This document shows, one piece after another, positions 35,283 through 44,532 of a stretch of 64,000 nucleotides of DNA (positions within the stretch are counted from its first letter, which is position 1; every line of letters starts with the position of its first letter). Source of the DNA: an uncultured Collinsella sp. (lineage in GTDB: Bacteria; Actinomycetota; Coriobacteriia; Coriobacteriales; Coriobacteriaceae); contig CABUPE010000009.1 of assembly GCA_902493515.1 (NCBI GenBank), positions 1 through 64,000 on the forward strand. Direction: 5' to 3'. A program made the position numbers and the translations under genes. The notes below the pieces were generated by a model. It made no database searches. It was not told the DNA's origin and saw only the letters and a list, made by a program, of their open reading frames with translations.

Positions 35283-36884
35283 TCACGCGCCCCCTTTCTG
35301 GACGAGCTCATCCAAGAGCTTCTCCGAAAACAGGTTACCGCGACCCAGCTGCCCGGCAGGATCGAGCTGGAGCTTGAGCCGCGCCGACTCGACCATGGCC
35401 TCGTGACCGTACATCGTCTCCAAGAAGCCCGCCTTGATCTTGCCGACGCCGTGTTCTGCGGAGACGGCACCGCCCATGGCCGTGACCTCGGAAGCCCACT
35501 GGGCAAAGAGTTCTGCGCCGCGGCGATAATCCTGTGCATCGCGCGGCAGAATGTTCACATGCAGATGGTTGTTACCGATATGCCCCCAGGCGGCAGATTC
35601 AAGCCCACTTTCCGCCAGCGTGCGGCGATAGAGGGCCACGACATCGGCAAGGCGTGCATTGGGCACCGACATGTCCGAACCCAGTTTGGTGATGGTGGGA
35701 TCCGTGCGGCGACGCTCGTCGATAAGCATATTGACGCTCTCGGGGACCGCATGGCGGAAGAACCGCTGGCACTCGCGATCGACCTCGGTGCGCGCGACCC
35801 ATGTCGCATCGTCGCTGCCGCCCGCAAGCTCTAGCACCCACCCCAAGTGATACAGCTCCTCAGTCGCCTGAACTTCGTCGTCGCAGTCGAGCTCCACGTA
35901 GACACAGACCTTGGCGTCTTTGTCGAGCGCCGGCAGCGAGGCGAACGCGGTCGACTGCTCGCGCTGGCGACGTAGAATATCCAGGGCGCCAGCATCGAAG
36001 TACTCGATGGCAGCCGCATGGGACAGGACGAGGCGCACGGAATCGGTAAAGGACACGGCCTTGTCCTCGCTATCGAAAAAGCAGCTCACACCCCAAACGA
36101 CCGCAGGTGCCGCCTGCAGGGCAATCTCGAGCTCGGTGATGACGCCGAGCGTGCCACAAGCGCCGATAAAGAGGTCGATGGCGTCCATTTCGTCCGCAAC
36201 GAAATAGCCTGAGGCATTTTTTGTCTTGGGCATGGTGTAGTCGGGAAGATCGAGCTCGAGCGTACGGCCCGCTGCCGTCACGAGCGACAGGTGGCGGCCC
36301 TGGGCAAAAGCCTCGCCGCGCTGAAGCTCAAGCAAATCGCCATCAGCCAGCGCGACGTGGAGTCCCGTGATATGCGGGCGCATGGGGCCGTAAGCGTAGC
36401 TGCGGGCGCCGGAGGCGTTGCATGCCGCCATGCCGCCCAGACAGGCAGATGCCTCGGTGGGATCGGTGGGAAAGAACTGCTCGGGGGCCTCTTGGAACTC
36501 CTCGTAGGCCTCAAGCGATGCCTGGTCCCAACCAGCGGTCGGCAGCACCTTCTTGCTCAGCTGCTTGCGCAGCTCCGAGAGAACAACGCCCGGCTCCACG
36601 CGCAGCAGAAATTGGCCTTGTTCATCGCGGCGAAGGCCCAAGTAGCGATTCATACGGGAAGTATTGAGGATATGCCCGCCGTGGGGCACGGCACCGGCGG
36701 CAAGGCCGGTTCGGGCGCCCTGAACCGTTACCGGGACGCACTCGGCATGGAGTTTTCCCAAAATGGCGCGGACCTCGTCTTCCGTCGTCGGAAACGAGAT
36801 GCTCGAGGCCTCGCCCGATGCGCGAGACTCATCGCGACCATACTCTTCGAACTCGTCGGTGAAGGGTTTGATGGTTGCAGACAC
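35283..36884 (-). CDS. FAD-linked lactate/glycolate dehydrogenase (LctD/GlcD family)
   Basis: 533 residues. An N-terminal FAD-binding PCMH domain (VTVQGARTGLAAGAVPHGGHILNTS, GMAACNASGARSYAYG, FIGACGTLGVITELEI) and a C-terminal FAD-linked oxidase domain with AWGHIGNNHLHVNILP and VSAEHGVGKIK. It oxidises a 2-hydroxy acid, probably lactate. With the ferredoxin-EtfA and EtfB next to it, the set matches the LctBCD complex of Acetobacterium, which drives NAD reduction by lactate using reduced ferredoxin. No lactate permease is adjacent. Confidence 0.9.
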   Translation of the reverse strand: MSATIKPFTDEFEEYGRDESRASGEASSISFPTTEDEVRAILGKLHAECVPVTVQGARTGLAAGAVPHGGHILNTSRMNRYLGLRRDEQGQFLLRVEPGVVLSELRKQLSKKVLPTAGWDQASLEAYEEFQEAPEQFFPTDPTEASACLGGMAACNASGARSYAYGPMRPHITGLHVALADGDLLELQRGEAFAQGRHLSLVTAAGRTLELDLPDYTMPKTKNASGYFVADEMDAIDLFIGACGTLGVITELEIALQAAPAVVWGVSCFFDSEDKAVSFTDSVRLVLSHAAAIEYFDAGALDILRRQREQSTAFASLPALDKDAKVCVYVELDCDDEVQATEELYHLGWVLELAGGSDDATWVARTEVDRECQRFFRHAVPESVNMLIDERRRTDPTITKLGSDMSVPNARLADVVALYRRTLAESGLESAAWGHIGNNHLHVNILPRDAQDYRRGAELFAQWASEVTAMGGAVSAEHGVGKIKAGFLETMYGHEAMVESARLKLQLDPAGQLGRGNLFSEKLLDELVQKGGA

Positions 36885-37230
36885 GCGAACTCCCCCTTTA
36901 GCTAACTACAGTGTTTGCAGGGAGATGTTACCGCATCGTTTCGTCGACGTGTTCGAGACCGTCTCCATAATTGGCGATTTTTACGTTCGTGCAATTCGGC
37001 GAACGGCAAGGCTTCCTCGGCAGACGATGCTTTTGACACATATGGCCCCGCCGTCGCCGACCGCGCGATTGTCGCTCGAAAAAAGTTGGAGTATTTTTTG
37101 CCGCCTTTTACCTGCGGAGACGCCAATCCGTCAAGCATTTGGTCAGCAATTGGTCAAGTAGTGGCTGATACCGTCGGCATCAACAGCCAAAACCGACAGA
37201 AGTTTTGGCCCCAGAAGCAGGGAGGTTCCC
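36885..37230. other. 346-base intergenic region, promoter of the envelope cluster
   Basis: No convincing gene in either strand. The right half holds two closely spaced direct copies of TTGGTCA (about 37139 and 37151) and a Shine-Dalgarno site CAGGGAGG before the ATG at 37231. The promoters of the divergent lactate dehydrogenase operon and the envelope cluster must both be here. Confidence 0.5.
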
Positions 37231-37527
37231 ATGGCATATTACTGGCCCCAGTACGGCATCGCCATCGAAGTCGACGACGATCCCCATCTCCTACCTTTCG
37301 ACGAAGAGGCATTCCCCGATACGACGGTCTACCACGTTACCACCGATGTGATCTGCGACCCCGAGTCGTTCTCGGCGCTCGCCCACCACATCGCGCATAT
37401 CCACGACATCGAGCTCCCTCCCGACTTCGAAGAGCTCGTCTACTCGCGCCGTCTGATGCTTCACATGCTCTTTGGAGCGGACCCGTCCACCTTTGCGCGC
37501 GTCTATACCACCAAGGATGCCGCATGA
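37231..37527 (+). CDS. Conserved-looking small protein of unknown function
   Basis: 98 residues, acidic, without a signal peptide or membrane segment, so probably cytosolic. No family was recognised. It has strong coding character, a GGGAGG site, and its TGA overlaps the ATG of the next gene (ATGA), so it leads a cluster of exported proteins. Confidence 0.75.
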   Translation: MAYYWPQYGIAIEVDDDPHLLPFDEEAFPDTTVYHVTTDVICDPESFSALAHHIAHIHDIELPPDFEELVYSRRLMLHMLFGADPSTFARVYTTKDAA

Positions 37528-38033
37528 GCGCGAAGAGGCCACCCCACTTTGTAGGCCTGGGTCGTCGCAAGAAGCTCATCGTTGCCTGTTTGGCCATCGT
37601 CTGCGCCCTTGTCGCCGTAGGACTATACGCTTGGCAGTCGCAGCCCGTACCCGAGGCGGGCGCTTCGGTTACGACGGCCGAGGGCAAAACGCGTCAGGAA
37701 ATCCAAGATGAGCTCGACGCTATCGTCCGCGACAACATGATGACGATCTCGGTCGCGCCGGTCGCTCAGCTGCAGGAAGACGGCAAGCTGCGCGTCAACG
37801 TGCAAAACGTCCAAGACAATAAATTTCCCCAGCGATTCCGCGTCATCCAAAACGACGAGACCATCTACGAATCCGGTGTGGTCGAGACCGGCAAAACGGT
37901 CGAGACATGCCCCGCCGGCGACATCAAAGAAGGCGAGGCGTACATCGAGATCCAAGCACTCGATGCAAAGACCCTCGACAGCCACGGCAATCCGACACGT
38001 GTCAAGGTACGGGTTGAGCAAGCCGAGAACTAG
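37524..38033 (+). CDS. Membrane-anchored protein of unknown function
   Basis: 169 residues. A basic N-terminus (KRPPHFVGLGRRKK) is followed by one hydrophobic helix at about residues 18-36, without a clear cleavage site, then a soluble outside domain rich in beta-strand-like segments (KLRVNVQNVQDN, FRVIQNDETIYESGVVETGK, EAYIEIQALDAK). Probably a single-pass protein facing outward. No family was recognised. It is translationally coupled to the small gene before it. Confidence 0.75.
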   Translation: MSAKRPPHFVGLGRRKKLIVACLAIVCALVAVGLYAWQSQPVPEAGASVTTAEGKTRQEIQDELDAIVRDNMMTISVAPVAQLQEDGKLRVNVQNVQDNKFPQRFRVIQNDETIYESGVVETGKTVETCPAGDIKEGEAYIEIQALDAKTLDSHGNPTRVKVRVEQAEN

Positions 38034-38122
38034 CTTTCCGGCCGACGCGGCACCGCACACAATTCACCAGCATTCGTCCAATCATCGCGGGGACGGCCCG
38101 CGGCGAATAGAAAGGAACGGCC

Positions 38123-38722
38123 ATGGACATCACCAGGAACATGAACGGAGCCAGAGCGCTCGTCGTGGGCGCAGGGCTCGCGCTCGCGCTCGCAATGGGC
38201 GCCGCCCCGACGCCAGCTATGGCAGCCGGGCGCGTTGGAACCACAAAAGTAATGGTCAGGACCGAGATCGACAACGTTGAGTTCAAAGTTCCGACGGTTA
38301 TTCCCTTCGTCGCCAAGGCCGACGGCACGCTTCAGGGCCCCTCAGAAGACGCGACCACCATCGACAATCATTCGGCCTACGGCATCCATGTCACCAACAT
38401 GAAGATCGACGCCATAAACACCTGGACCATTACTGCCGACGCCAAAGCCGGAACCGCACAGAACTCCATCGACTTTAAGGTCGGCCCCGACGGCGCACTC
38501 CAGAACGCCAGCGCCGCAATGCAGGGGACGGGCCTCGATCTTTCCAAGAACGCAGCCTTCGACATGGGCTACCAGGGCGTTGCCGGCGGCACGGACAAAA
38601 TTAAGCTCAAGACAAGCGGAAACGTCGCCCGCGTCACGCGCGACATCTTCCGCGTAACTGGCGAAGGCGATCAGGTTGCGACGATCACCTGGACGGTCGA
38701 GCCCGGTGTGCACACGGCATAA
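38123..38722 (+). CDS. Secreted protein of unknown function
   Basis: 199 residues with a clear signal peptide (hydrophobic stretch 12-28, AMAAG cleavage region). The mature part has the pattern VPTVIPFVAKADGT, then IDNHSAYGIHVTNMKIDAINTWTI, and ends WTVEPG. This resembles beta-sandwich surface or fibre subunits but no family was named with certainty. It has no sorting motif of its own. AAAGGAA precedes the ATG. Confidence 0.75.
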   Translation: MDITRNMNGARALVVGAGLALALAMGAAPTPAMAAGRVGTTKVMVRTEIDNVEFKVPTVIPFVAKADGTLQGPSEDATTIDNHSAYGIHVTNMKIDAINTWTITADAKAGTAQNSIDFKVGPDGALQNASAAMQGTGLDLSKNAAFDMGYQGVAGGTDKIKLKTSGNVARVTRDIFRVTGEGDQVATITWTVEPGVHTA

Positions 38723-38987
38723 GGCCGTCGCCCTGGCCGCCGCCGTCAGCATCCTAGCATTTGGGCCAGCCATGGCCTTTGCCCAGCAAGAACAGGCGCA
38801 GGCCGCCACGCAAGTGACGGTCGACCTCTCGGAGCTCGACCGCGGCGACCGCGAGGAACCGTTGGCGCAGACAGGCGACAGACGATGGCTCTTGGCAGCA
38901 GGCGCCACAGCAGCAGGCGCGGGGACCGCCGGCCTCGGTCTGCACATCAAACGCAGCCAGAAACAAAACATGGACAGGCCGCACTAA
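38706..38987 (+). CDS. Small LAQTG wall-anchored protein
   Basis: About 93 residues from a GTG at 38706; a TTG at 38676 would give 103. A signal peptide (AVALAAAVSILAFGPAMAFAQ) is followed by a short charged mature segment. The C-terminal sorting signal is LAQTG, a hydrophobic stretch (WLLAAGATAAGAGTAGLGL) and a basic tail (IKRSQK). LAxTG is the motif used by class E sortases of Actinobacteria. The gene overlaps the upstream gene by 17 bases in another frame. No sortase gene is in the window. Confidence 0.78.
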   Translation: MCTRHKAVALAAAVSILAFGPAMAFAQQEQAQAATQVTVDLSELDRGDREEPLAQTGDRRWLLAAGATAAGAGTAGLGLHIKRSQKQNMDRPH

Positions 38988-39005
38988 ATTAGCTAAGGAG
39001 ACCCC

Positions 39006-40436
39006 ATGGCATCGAAGAACCTTTTGCCCGTCGTCGCACTCTGCGGCGCGCTCGCAACCGGAACGCCTGTCGCCGCTTGGGCGACTCCCGTCATGGCAGA
39101 CTCCTTACCAGTAGCCCTAAGTTCCGCACCAAATCCGTCGAGCGCCATTGCGTGCGAGCGTTTTTCGATCGCACAGGCCGTGATCTCAACCTCGGGATGC
39201 CTTCGTCGTAATACGGACGGCTCGATAGTCGTGGATATCAAGCGTTCGAACAAGGCAAACGGCTCCCAGGCGGGGTGCGCCGTCTGCACGTGGCGCTCGG
39301 TTGTGCTCGATGCAGATGGCGATCCATGCAATTTAGAGCTGCGCATCGACATCGCTTCGGTCGATGACTCGGCGAACGGAGCGAAGGTCGCCTTCGACGG
39401 TACGTTTTTCGAGAAAGGAGGCGGTATATGTCTGGGCTGCGCCGCCGCGAATGCAGACGATGCGCAGCCCACCCTCTCATTCACGGCATCGTTGCGACTG
39501 ACCAAAGCCGGCACCGATGCCATCGCGGCGGGAGAAGCGTCCCTGCTGTTCTACGCCGTCAGCGCCAAAGACACAAACGCTCATTTCGAGAAGCCAGCCG
39601 GATCACTCAGTCTTACACGAGGGATAGAGGCAGGCCCTATTGAAATCGATGCCCACGCGCAAAGCAGGCAACGCATTCTTGCCGACCCGGCGCTTCTCGA
39701 AATGGAGTGGAACGGATCCGGAGCCATCGGAATTCTCCCCTCCGCGCTTGACGCCAAGACGCTCCCCTCAAACGACGAACCCATCAACGCAACCATACAA
39801 GAAGAGAGCGCGGATAAAGAAGCAGGTGCGGGCGACACGCCGTCGCCGGCAAACAGCGCCCCAGCTTCTTTCGAAGCACCGAATGAGCCCGCTGCCGATC
39901 CAAACGATCCCGAGTTCGCGGACAGTCTGGGGCTTGCTGATCCTCAAGAGATCGATGAAGGTAACTGTTGCGTGCTTGCCGCACTCGACCACACAGAGGT
40001 CATCGACGCTGCGAACATCGAAGTTGCCGCCGCCAATCAGCCCGTCCGCAAGTCGGCTATCATCGCATTTCCCGAATCCATCGAAGTCGTCTTTTTGCCA
40101 TCGGGCGAGGTCGTGGCCCCAACACTGCTCACCTTGTTGGGCGCCAAGAATACTCGAAACGAAATTAAAAAGGTCACGGTTGTCGACCCTGCAACCACCG
40201 CCAAGCTGCGTCTATACGCCGTTGCTCCAGACGGAGGCAAGACCTTGGAATTCGATGGTGACACACTCCTAGCCTGGCGACGTCTGGACATTATGCAAGA
40301 CGTCTCGTATCAGATCGAACTCGAAGGGTTTGATCGTGCCCGCGATGCCAATATCATCGCCGCGGCTATTGAATCCCCGCAGCGGCTTATGACACTGCGC
40401 TTTGAATACTATCCCTATGTCCCGACAACCACCTGA
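39006..40436 (+). CDS. Large secreted protein of unknown function
   Basis: 476 residues with a signal peptide (AMPVVALCGALATGTPVAAWA-type region, residues 7-25). Two beta-rich parts are joined by an acidic Pro/Ala/Glu linker (about 255-315). The N-terminal part has several cysteines (CERF, SGCLRR, GCAVCTW, CLGC) that could form disulfides. The C-terminal part has FPESIEVVFLPSGEVVAPTLL, reminiscent of the VPTVIPFVAKADGT pattern of the 38123 protein. No sorting motif. AAGGAGA precedes the ATG; 18 bases follow the LAQTG gene. Confidence 0.75.
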   Translation: MASKNLLPVVALCGALATGTPVAAWATPVMADSLPVALSSAPNPSSAIACERFSIAQAVISTSGCLRRNTDGSIVVDIKRSNKANGSQAGCAVCTWRSVVLDADGDPCNLELRIDIASVDDSANGAKVAFDGTFFEKGGGICLGCAAANADDAQPTLSFTASLRLTKAGTDAIAAGEASLLFYAVSAKDTNAHFEKPAGSLSLTRGIEAGPIEIDAHAQSRQRILADPALLEMEWNGSGAIGILPSALDAKTLPSNDEPINATIQEESADKEAGAGDTPSPANSAPASFEAPNEPAADPNDPEFADSLGLADPQEIDEGNCCVLAALDHTEVIDAANIEVAAANQPVRKSAIIAFPESIEVVFLPSGEVVAPTLLTLLGAKNTRNEIKKVTVVDPATTAKLRLYAVAPDGGKTLEFDGDTLLAWRRLDIMQDVSYQIELEGFDRARDANIIAAAIESPQRLMTLRFEYYPYVPTTT

Positions 40437-40554
40437 GGCTTAAATGCTGCACATCATTCCTAACACCACTTATATAACGTATTAGATGAGTCGCGATGTG
40501 CCTCGCATTTCGTTCTGCTACGATTGCCACGTTGGCATCAATACAGGAGGGCTC

Positions 40555-41271
40555 ATGCCGGGCTTGGGAACAATCATCAACGTTGTGCTTTTAGTTGCGG
40601 GCGGTCTTTTGGGATTAGCGGGCGGCCGCTTCATCACACCGCGCATCCAAGACACGCTCATGAAAGCATCGGGGCTGTGCGTCCTGTTTATCGGCCTTGG
40701 CGGCACCATGCAAAAGATGCTCCTTATCGATGGGAAGGCGCTAGCGACCACCGGCACCACCATGCTCATCGTCTCATTTGCGCTCGGTTCGCTCATCGGC
40801 GAGGCCGTCAACTTGGAAGCCGCCATCGAGAACCTTGGCGAATGGCTCAAGCGCAAGACCGGCAGTGAGGGCGATAACGAGTTCACCAACGCTTTTGTCT
40901 CGACTTCACTCACCGTGTGTATCGGCGCCATGGCAATTGTGGGATCGATCCAGGACGGCCTGCTCGGCGACTGGTCAACGCTTGCCCTCAAGGGCGCACT
41001 GGACTGCATCATCGTCTGCACCATGACGGCGTCGCTCGGACGCGGCTGCATCTTCTCGGCCCTGCCCGTAGCCGTGTTCCAGGGGACGATCACGTTGTTT
41101 GCCGGCGCGCTCTCCCCCATCATGACCACAGCAGCCCTCAACAGCCTTTCGCTCGTAGGCTCCATGCTCATCTTCTGCGTCGGCGTCAACCTCATCCGTC
41201 CTCAGACCTTCCGCACGGCCAATATGCTCCCCTCCGTCGTCATCGCCGTCATCTACGCCCTCCTGTTCTAA
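40555..41271 (+). CDS. DUF554 membrane protein
   Basis: 238 residues with seven hydrophobic helices; MPGLGTIINVVLLVAGGLLGLAGGRF and the FTNAFVSTSLTVCIGAMAIVGSIQDG stretch match the DUF554 (YdfK/YqgA) family of putative transporters of unknown substrate. GGAGGG precedes the ATG at 40555; the frame to 40486 is rejected. Confidence 0.9.
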   Translation: MPGLGTIINVVLLVAGGLLGLAGGRFITPRIQDTLMKASGLCVLFIGLGGTMQKMLLIDGKALATTGTTMLIVSFALGSLIGEAVNLEAAIENLGEWLKRKTGSEGDNEFTNAFVSTSLTVCIGAMAIVGSIQDGLLGDWSTLALKGALDCIIVCTMTASLGRGCIFSALPVAVFQGTITLFAGALSPIMTTAALNSLSLVGSMLIFCVGVNLIRPQTFRTANMLPSVVIAVIYALLF

Positions 41272-41358
41272 ATCTATCAACGCAGCGGTATCTCGAACAC
41301 CTGTTTGATGCTGTGCTATGATATGAGGTCACCGTAGCTGCGTTCGAGAGGAGGAGCG

Positions 41359-43119
41359 GTGGCCGACCAGGACATCAAGATGCTCATCGAGCGCATTATG
41401 GCCGAGGCCCGGACCCATCAGTCTGCCCGCTTCTCACATGAAGTCTACGCAGACGAGCCGATTCTCAAAACCGGCCGACAGATGCAGAATTTCCTCCCCG
41501 ACCAGTACCGTAAAATGCGCGAGATATCGCGCTGGCAGGATGACCCCAAGGGCGGTGCGGGCCGCTGGCTTTCGGAAGCCGAGCTTTTTTACCGCCAGGG
41601 CCTGCTGATGGCCGACTTTGAGGACGACTGTCCCTACAACGGCACCTTTAAGTCGTACTTTCCCACCTACAACGCCATGAGCGACCGGCAGCTGCGCGGC
41701 TACTTTACCTGGCGTGCCCAAGTGCGCCGCGGAACCGTCGAGGAAACGTCTACGTCCTTTGCCTTCCTGTATCTCTATGAGCTGATTTGCGGCATTGGCG
41801 TAGATGACCCGCTCGACGGTTTTAACAAGATCAAGGCCTTTTGGAATGTCTATCGCGCCTTCGAGCCCGGCATTGATCGGTTTGCACGCGTGTGGTTGCA
41901 GGATTACGCCGTATTCCATGGGCTCGACCCCAAGCTGCTCCGCGACTCTAAAACCGTCATGTTCGATAACGCCCTTATCGAGCTGCGGCGCGCGGCACGA
42001 GACCTTGTACCGGCACCGGCACCGTCCGACCAGACCCCCAAACGTCGCAAAACCTCCGAGCCCACGCTCCCCCTTCCGCCCGATGAGGTGCGCGAGGAGC
42101 GACTCATGGCCGCCATCAACGCCCTCTCCACGTACAACCTAAGTAACTCGCGGCTCGACCGCAGCCACCACCGCGATCTGCGCCACGTGGCATGCGCCGT
42201 GTATGTCCGCATGGCGCGCTACTATGACACGCACCGAAAGACCGGCATCGTAGCGAGCTTGTTTGGGGAGGAGACGGCCATGCCCTACACCATGTTTGCC
42301 TCGGCCGTATTCTTTGCGCCCGAGCGCCACGAGGACTGCGAATACCGCCTGGATCCCATCCACATCTACCGTTGCCAAAACGGCTTTTGGGAATGTATGC
42401 GTATCCATGGTAGTAGGCAAAAGAGCAGCAAGCTCGGTGAAATGATGCGCGCCTGCGACCAACGCCTGCGCCTGGCGCTGGACCCCGCCCATCCCCTTAA
42501 GGAAGAAAAGGTCCCCAAATATCTGGCCAAGATTATCGATGACGAGATCATGGCATGGCTTTCGTGGGACGCCGCACACCAGCCCGTCAAGATCGATATC
42601 GATCTGAGTCAGCTGGGGCACATTCGGAGCGCCGCTGCGCAAACGCGCGAAGCACTTTTAATCGACGAAGAGCGCGAGGACGATGTGCCCACAGAGGTCG
42701 ATACGGCGGAATCCGAGCAACCGGAAGCCAAGCCTGCGACCGACGTGATGGGCGAGCCGATCGCGGCGCCTACGGAGCGCAACAAAGCCGACGAGCCAAC
42801 CATTTCCACCGAACAGTTTGGCGTCGTGGCACCGCTCCTCGCACCGACGCCAGCGGTCGTATCGACTGCACCCGCTGGCACCGCAACCGAACTCGCGCCC
42901 GCCGCAGATGCCTTCCTTCGCGCGCTGCTCGAGCAAAACGCAGCGCAAGCGACATTGGCGGTAGTGCAATCGGAGCAGAGCGAGGACATGCTCGTCGACA
43001 GCATCAACGAGGCGCTCTTTGACCTGGTGGGTGACACCGTTATCGAGTTTGGAGCGGCAGGACCGCAGATCATCGAGGATTACGAAGCAGACGTGAGAGG
43101 ATACCTAGACCATGAGTGA
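41359..43119 (+). CDS. TerB_N / TerB_C domain protein
   Basis: 586 residues, soluble. Residues about 50-215 match the TerB_N domain (LFYRQGLLMADFEDDCPYNGTFKSYFPTYNAMSDRQLRGYFTWR, YLYELICGIG). The middle (240-440) carries a helical region. After an Ala/Pro/Glu linker, the C-terminal 100 residues end in an acidic stretch with the TerB_C style (EALFDLVGDTVIEF...IIEDYEADVRGYL). Such proteins occur beside ATPases and Lhr-like helicases in predicted DNA-processing systems. It starts with GTG behind GGAGGAG, and its end overlaps the next gene by 8 bases. Confidence 0.82.
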   Translation: MADQDIKMLIERIMAEARTHQSARFSHEVYADEPILKTGRQMQNFLPDQYRKMREISRWQDDPKGGAGRWLSEAELFYRQGLLMADFEDDCPYNGTFKSYFPTYNAMSDRQLRGYFTWRAQVRRGTVEETSTSFAFLYLYELICGIGVDDPLDGFNKIKAFWNVYRAFEPGIDRFARVWLQDYAVFHGLDPKLLRDSKTVMFDNALIELRRAARDLVPAPAPSDQTPKRRKTSEPTLPLPPDEVREERLMAAINALSTYNLSNSRLDRSHHRDLRHVACAVYVRMARYYDTHRKTGIVASLFGEETAMPYTMFASAVFFAPERHEDCEYRLDPIHIYRCQNGFWECMRIHGSRQKSSKLGEMMRACDQRLRLALDPAHPLKEEKVPKYLAKIIDDEIMAWLSWDAAHQPVKIDIDLSQLGHIRSAAAQTREALLIDEEREDDVPTEVDTAESEQPEAKPATDVMGEPIAAPTERNKADEPTISTEQFGVVAPLLAPTPAVVSTAPAGTATELAPAADAFLRALLEQNAAQATLAVVQSEQSEDMLVDSINEALFDLVGDTVIEFGAAGPQIIEDYEADVRGYLDHE

Positions 43120-44416
43120 TACCGCATCCACAGCACCCCGCGTGCCCAAGCGCGTCGCTGCCGTCATTCTCAACTCGCTCAAGGGCGGCGTGGTCCCGCG
43201 CATCGGCCTTCCTTACATCACCGTAGGGCGCGAGGTCGAGATCCGCGCCCTGCTCACCGATCTGAGTCTCATCGCCGACGGTGGCGCGAGCTTCCGCTTT
43301 CTGGTCGGTCGTTACGGCGCCGGCAAGAGCTTTTTGCTCCAGACCATCCGCACGCACGCCATGGGCGAGGGATTCGTCGTCGCTGATGCCGACCTGTCGC
43401 CCGAGCGCCGCCTGCAGGGCGGTCAGGGACAGGGCCTTGCCACCTACCGTGAGCTCATCCGCAACATATCGACTAAAACGCGCCCCGAGGGCGGTGCGCT
43501 CAACCTTATCCTGGATCGCTGGGTCGCCTCGTGTGCCGATGCCGACGAGTCTGCCGTCAATGCCCAACTGGCCCCGCTCGAGGAAATGGTCCACGGCTTC
43601 GACTTCGCCCGCATGCTCCGCCGCTACCGCGCGGCAGTATCCGAGAGCGACGAAGAAGCTATGAGCCGCGTGACCAAATGGATTCGCGGCGAGTACCGCA
43701 CCAAGAGTGAGGCACGCGCCGAGCTGGGCTCCTCGACCATAATCAGCGATGACGACTGGTACGACTACGTTAAGCTCATTGCGCGCTTTTTGGTCTGCAG
43801 CGGCTACAAGGGCATGCTGGTGCTCATCGACGAACTCGTGAATCTGTACAAGATTCCCAACGCGATCACGCGCCAATACAACTACGAGAAGATTCTGACC
43901 ATGTACAACGACACGCTCCAGGGCAAGGCGCAGTACCTGGGCGTGATCATGGGCGGCACGCCAACCTCCATCGAAGACCGCCGCCGCGGCGTGTTCTCCT
44001 ACGAGGCTCTGCGCAGCCGACTCGCTCAAGGCCGCTTTGCACGCGAGGACCTTAAGGACATGCTCGCGCCCATCATCCGTCTGCAGCCACTCACCTATGA
44101 GGAGCTGCTGGTGCTCATCGAAAAACTCATGCAGATCCATGCTGGCTACTTTGGCTGGACGCCCACGCTTACCGAGAACGACTTGGTGGACTTTCTCAAG
44201 ATTGAGTTTGGCCGCGTGGGAGCCGATACGCACTTGACGCCGCGTGAGGTCATCCGTGACTTTATCGAGCTGCTCGATATCCTGTGTCAGAACCCCGATG
44301 CAAATGTGGCCGAGCTGCTGCAAAGCGTTGGCGGCGACGCGCTGGCGCCGGCAGCCGCAACAGGTGACACCGGCACCGCAGGCGGCGACCGTAACTTCGC
44401 CGAATTCACCATCTAA
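43112..44416 (+). CDS. BrxD-like P-loop ATPase (DUF2791)
   Basis: 434 residues. Walker A GRYGAGKS (66-73), Walker B MLVLIDEL (about 235-242), and the family phrases VPRIGLPYITVGREVEI and LGVIMGGTPTSIEDRRRGVFSYEALRSRL identify the BREX BrxD family. These AAA-like ATPases probably load or regulate the partner helicase. No PglX methylase, PglZ or BrxC gene is nearby, so this is not a BREX locus. It overlaps the TerB gene by 8 bases. Confidence 0.88.
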   Translation: MSDTASTAPRVPKRVAAVILNSLKGGVVPRIGLPYITVGREVEIRALLTDLSLIADGGASFRFLVGRYGAGKSFLLQTIRTHAMGEGFVVADADLSPERRLQGGQGQGLATYRELIRNISTKTRPEGGALNLILDRWVASCADADESAVNAQLAPLEEMVHGFDFARMLRRYRAAVSESDEEAMSRVTKWIRGEYRTKSEARAELGSSTIISDDDWYDYVKLIARFLVCSGYKGMLVLIDELVNLYKIPNAITRQYNYEKILTMYNDTLQGKAQYLGVIMGGTPTSIEDRRRGVFSYEALRSRLAQGRFAREDLKDMLAPIIRLQPLTYEELLVLIEKLMQIHAGYFGWTPTLTENDLVDFLKIEFGRVGADTHLTPREVIRDFIELLDILCQNPDANVAELLQSVGGDALAPAAATGDTGTAGGDRNFAEFTI

Positions 44417-44451
44417 CCTGCCAAAAAGGGACAGGTTTATTTTGGCAGGTT
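44415..44451. repeat. Palindrome with GGGACAGG loop
   Basis: AACCTGCCAAAA and TTTTGGCAGGTT form 12-bp perfect arms around a 13-base loop containing GGGACAGGT. It begins at the stop codon of the ATPase gene, inside the three-gene operon. The same loop with different arms occurs at 58543. Confidence 0.7.
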
Positions 44452-44532
44452 ATATCCTGACAAACGTTGAGGCGGTAACGCAGCAAACCCTTGGCCGCCG
44501 CGTTAAGAGGTTCGTATTTGAGAGGAGGCCCC

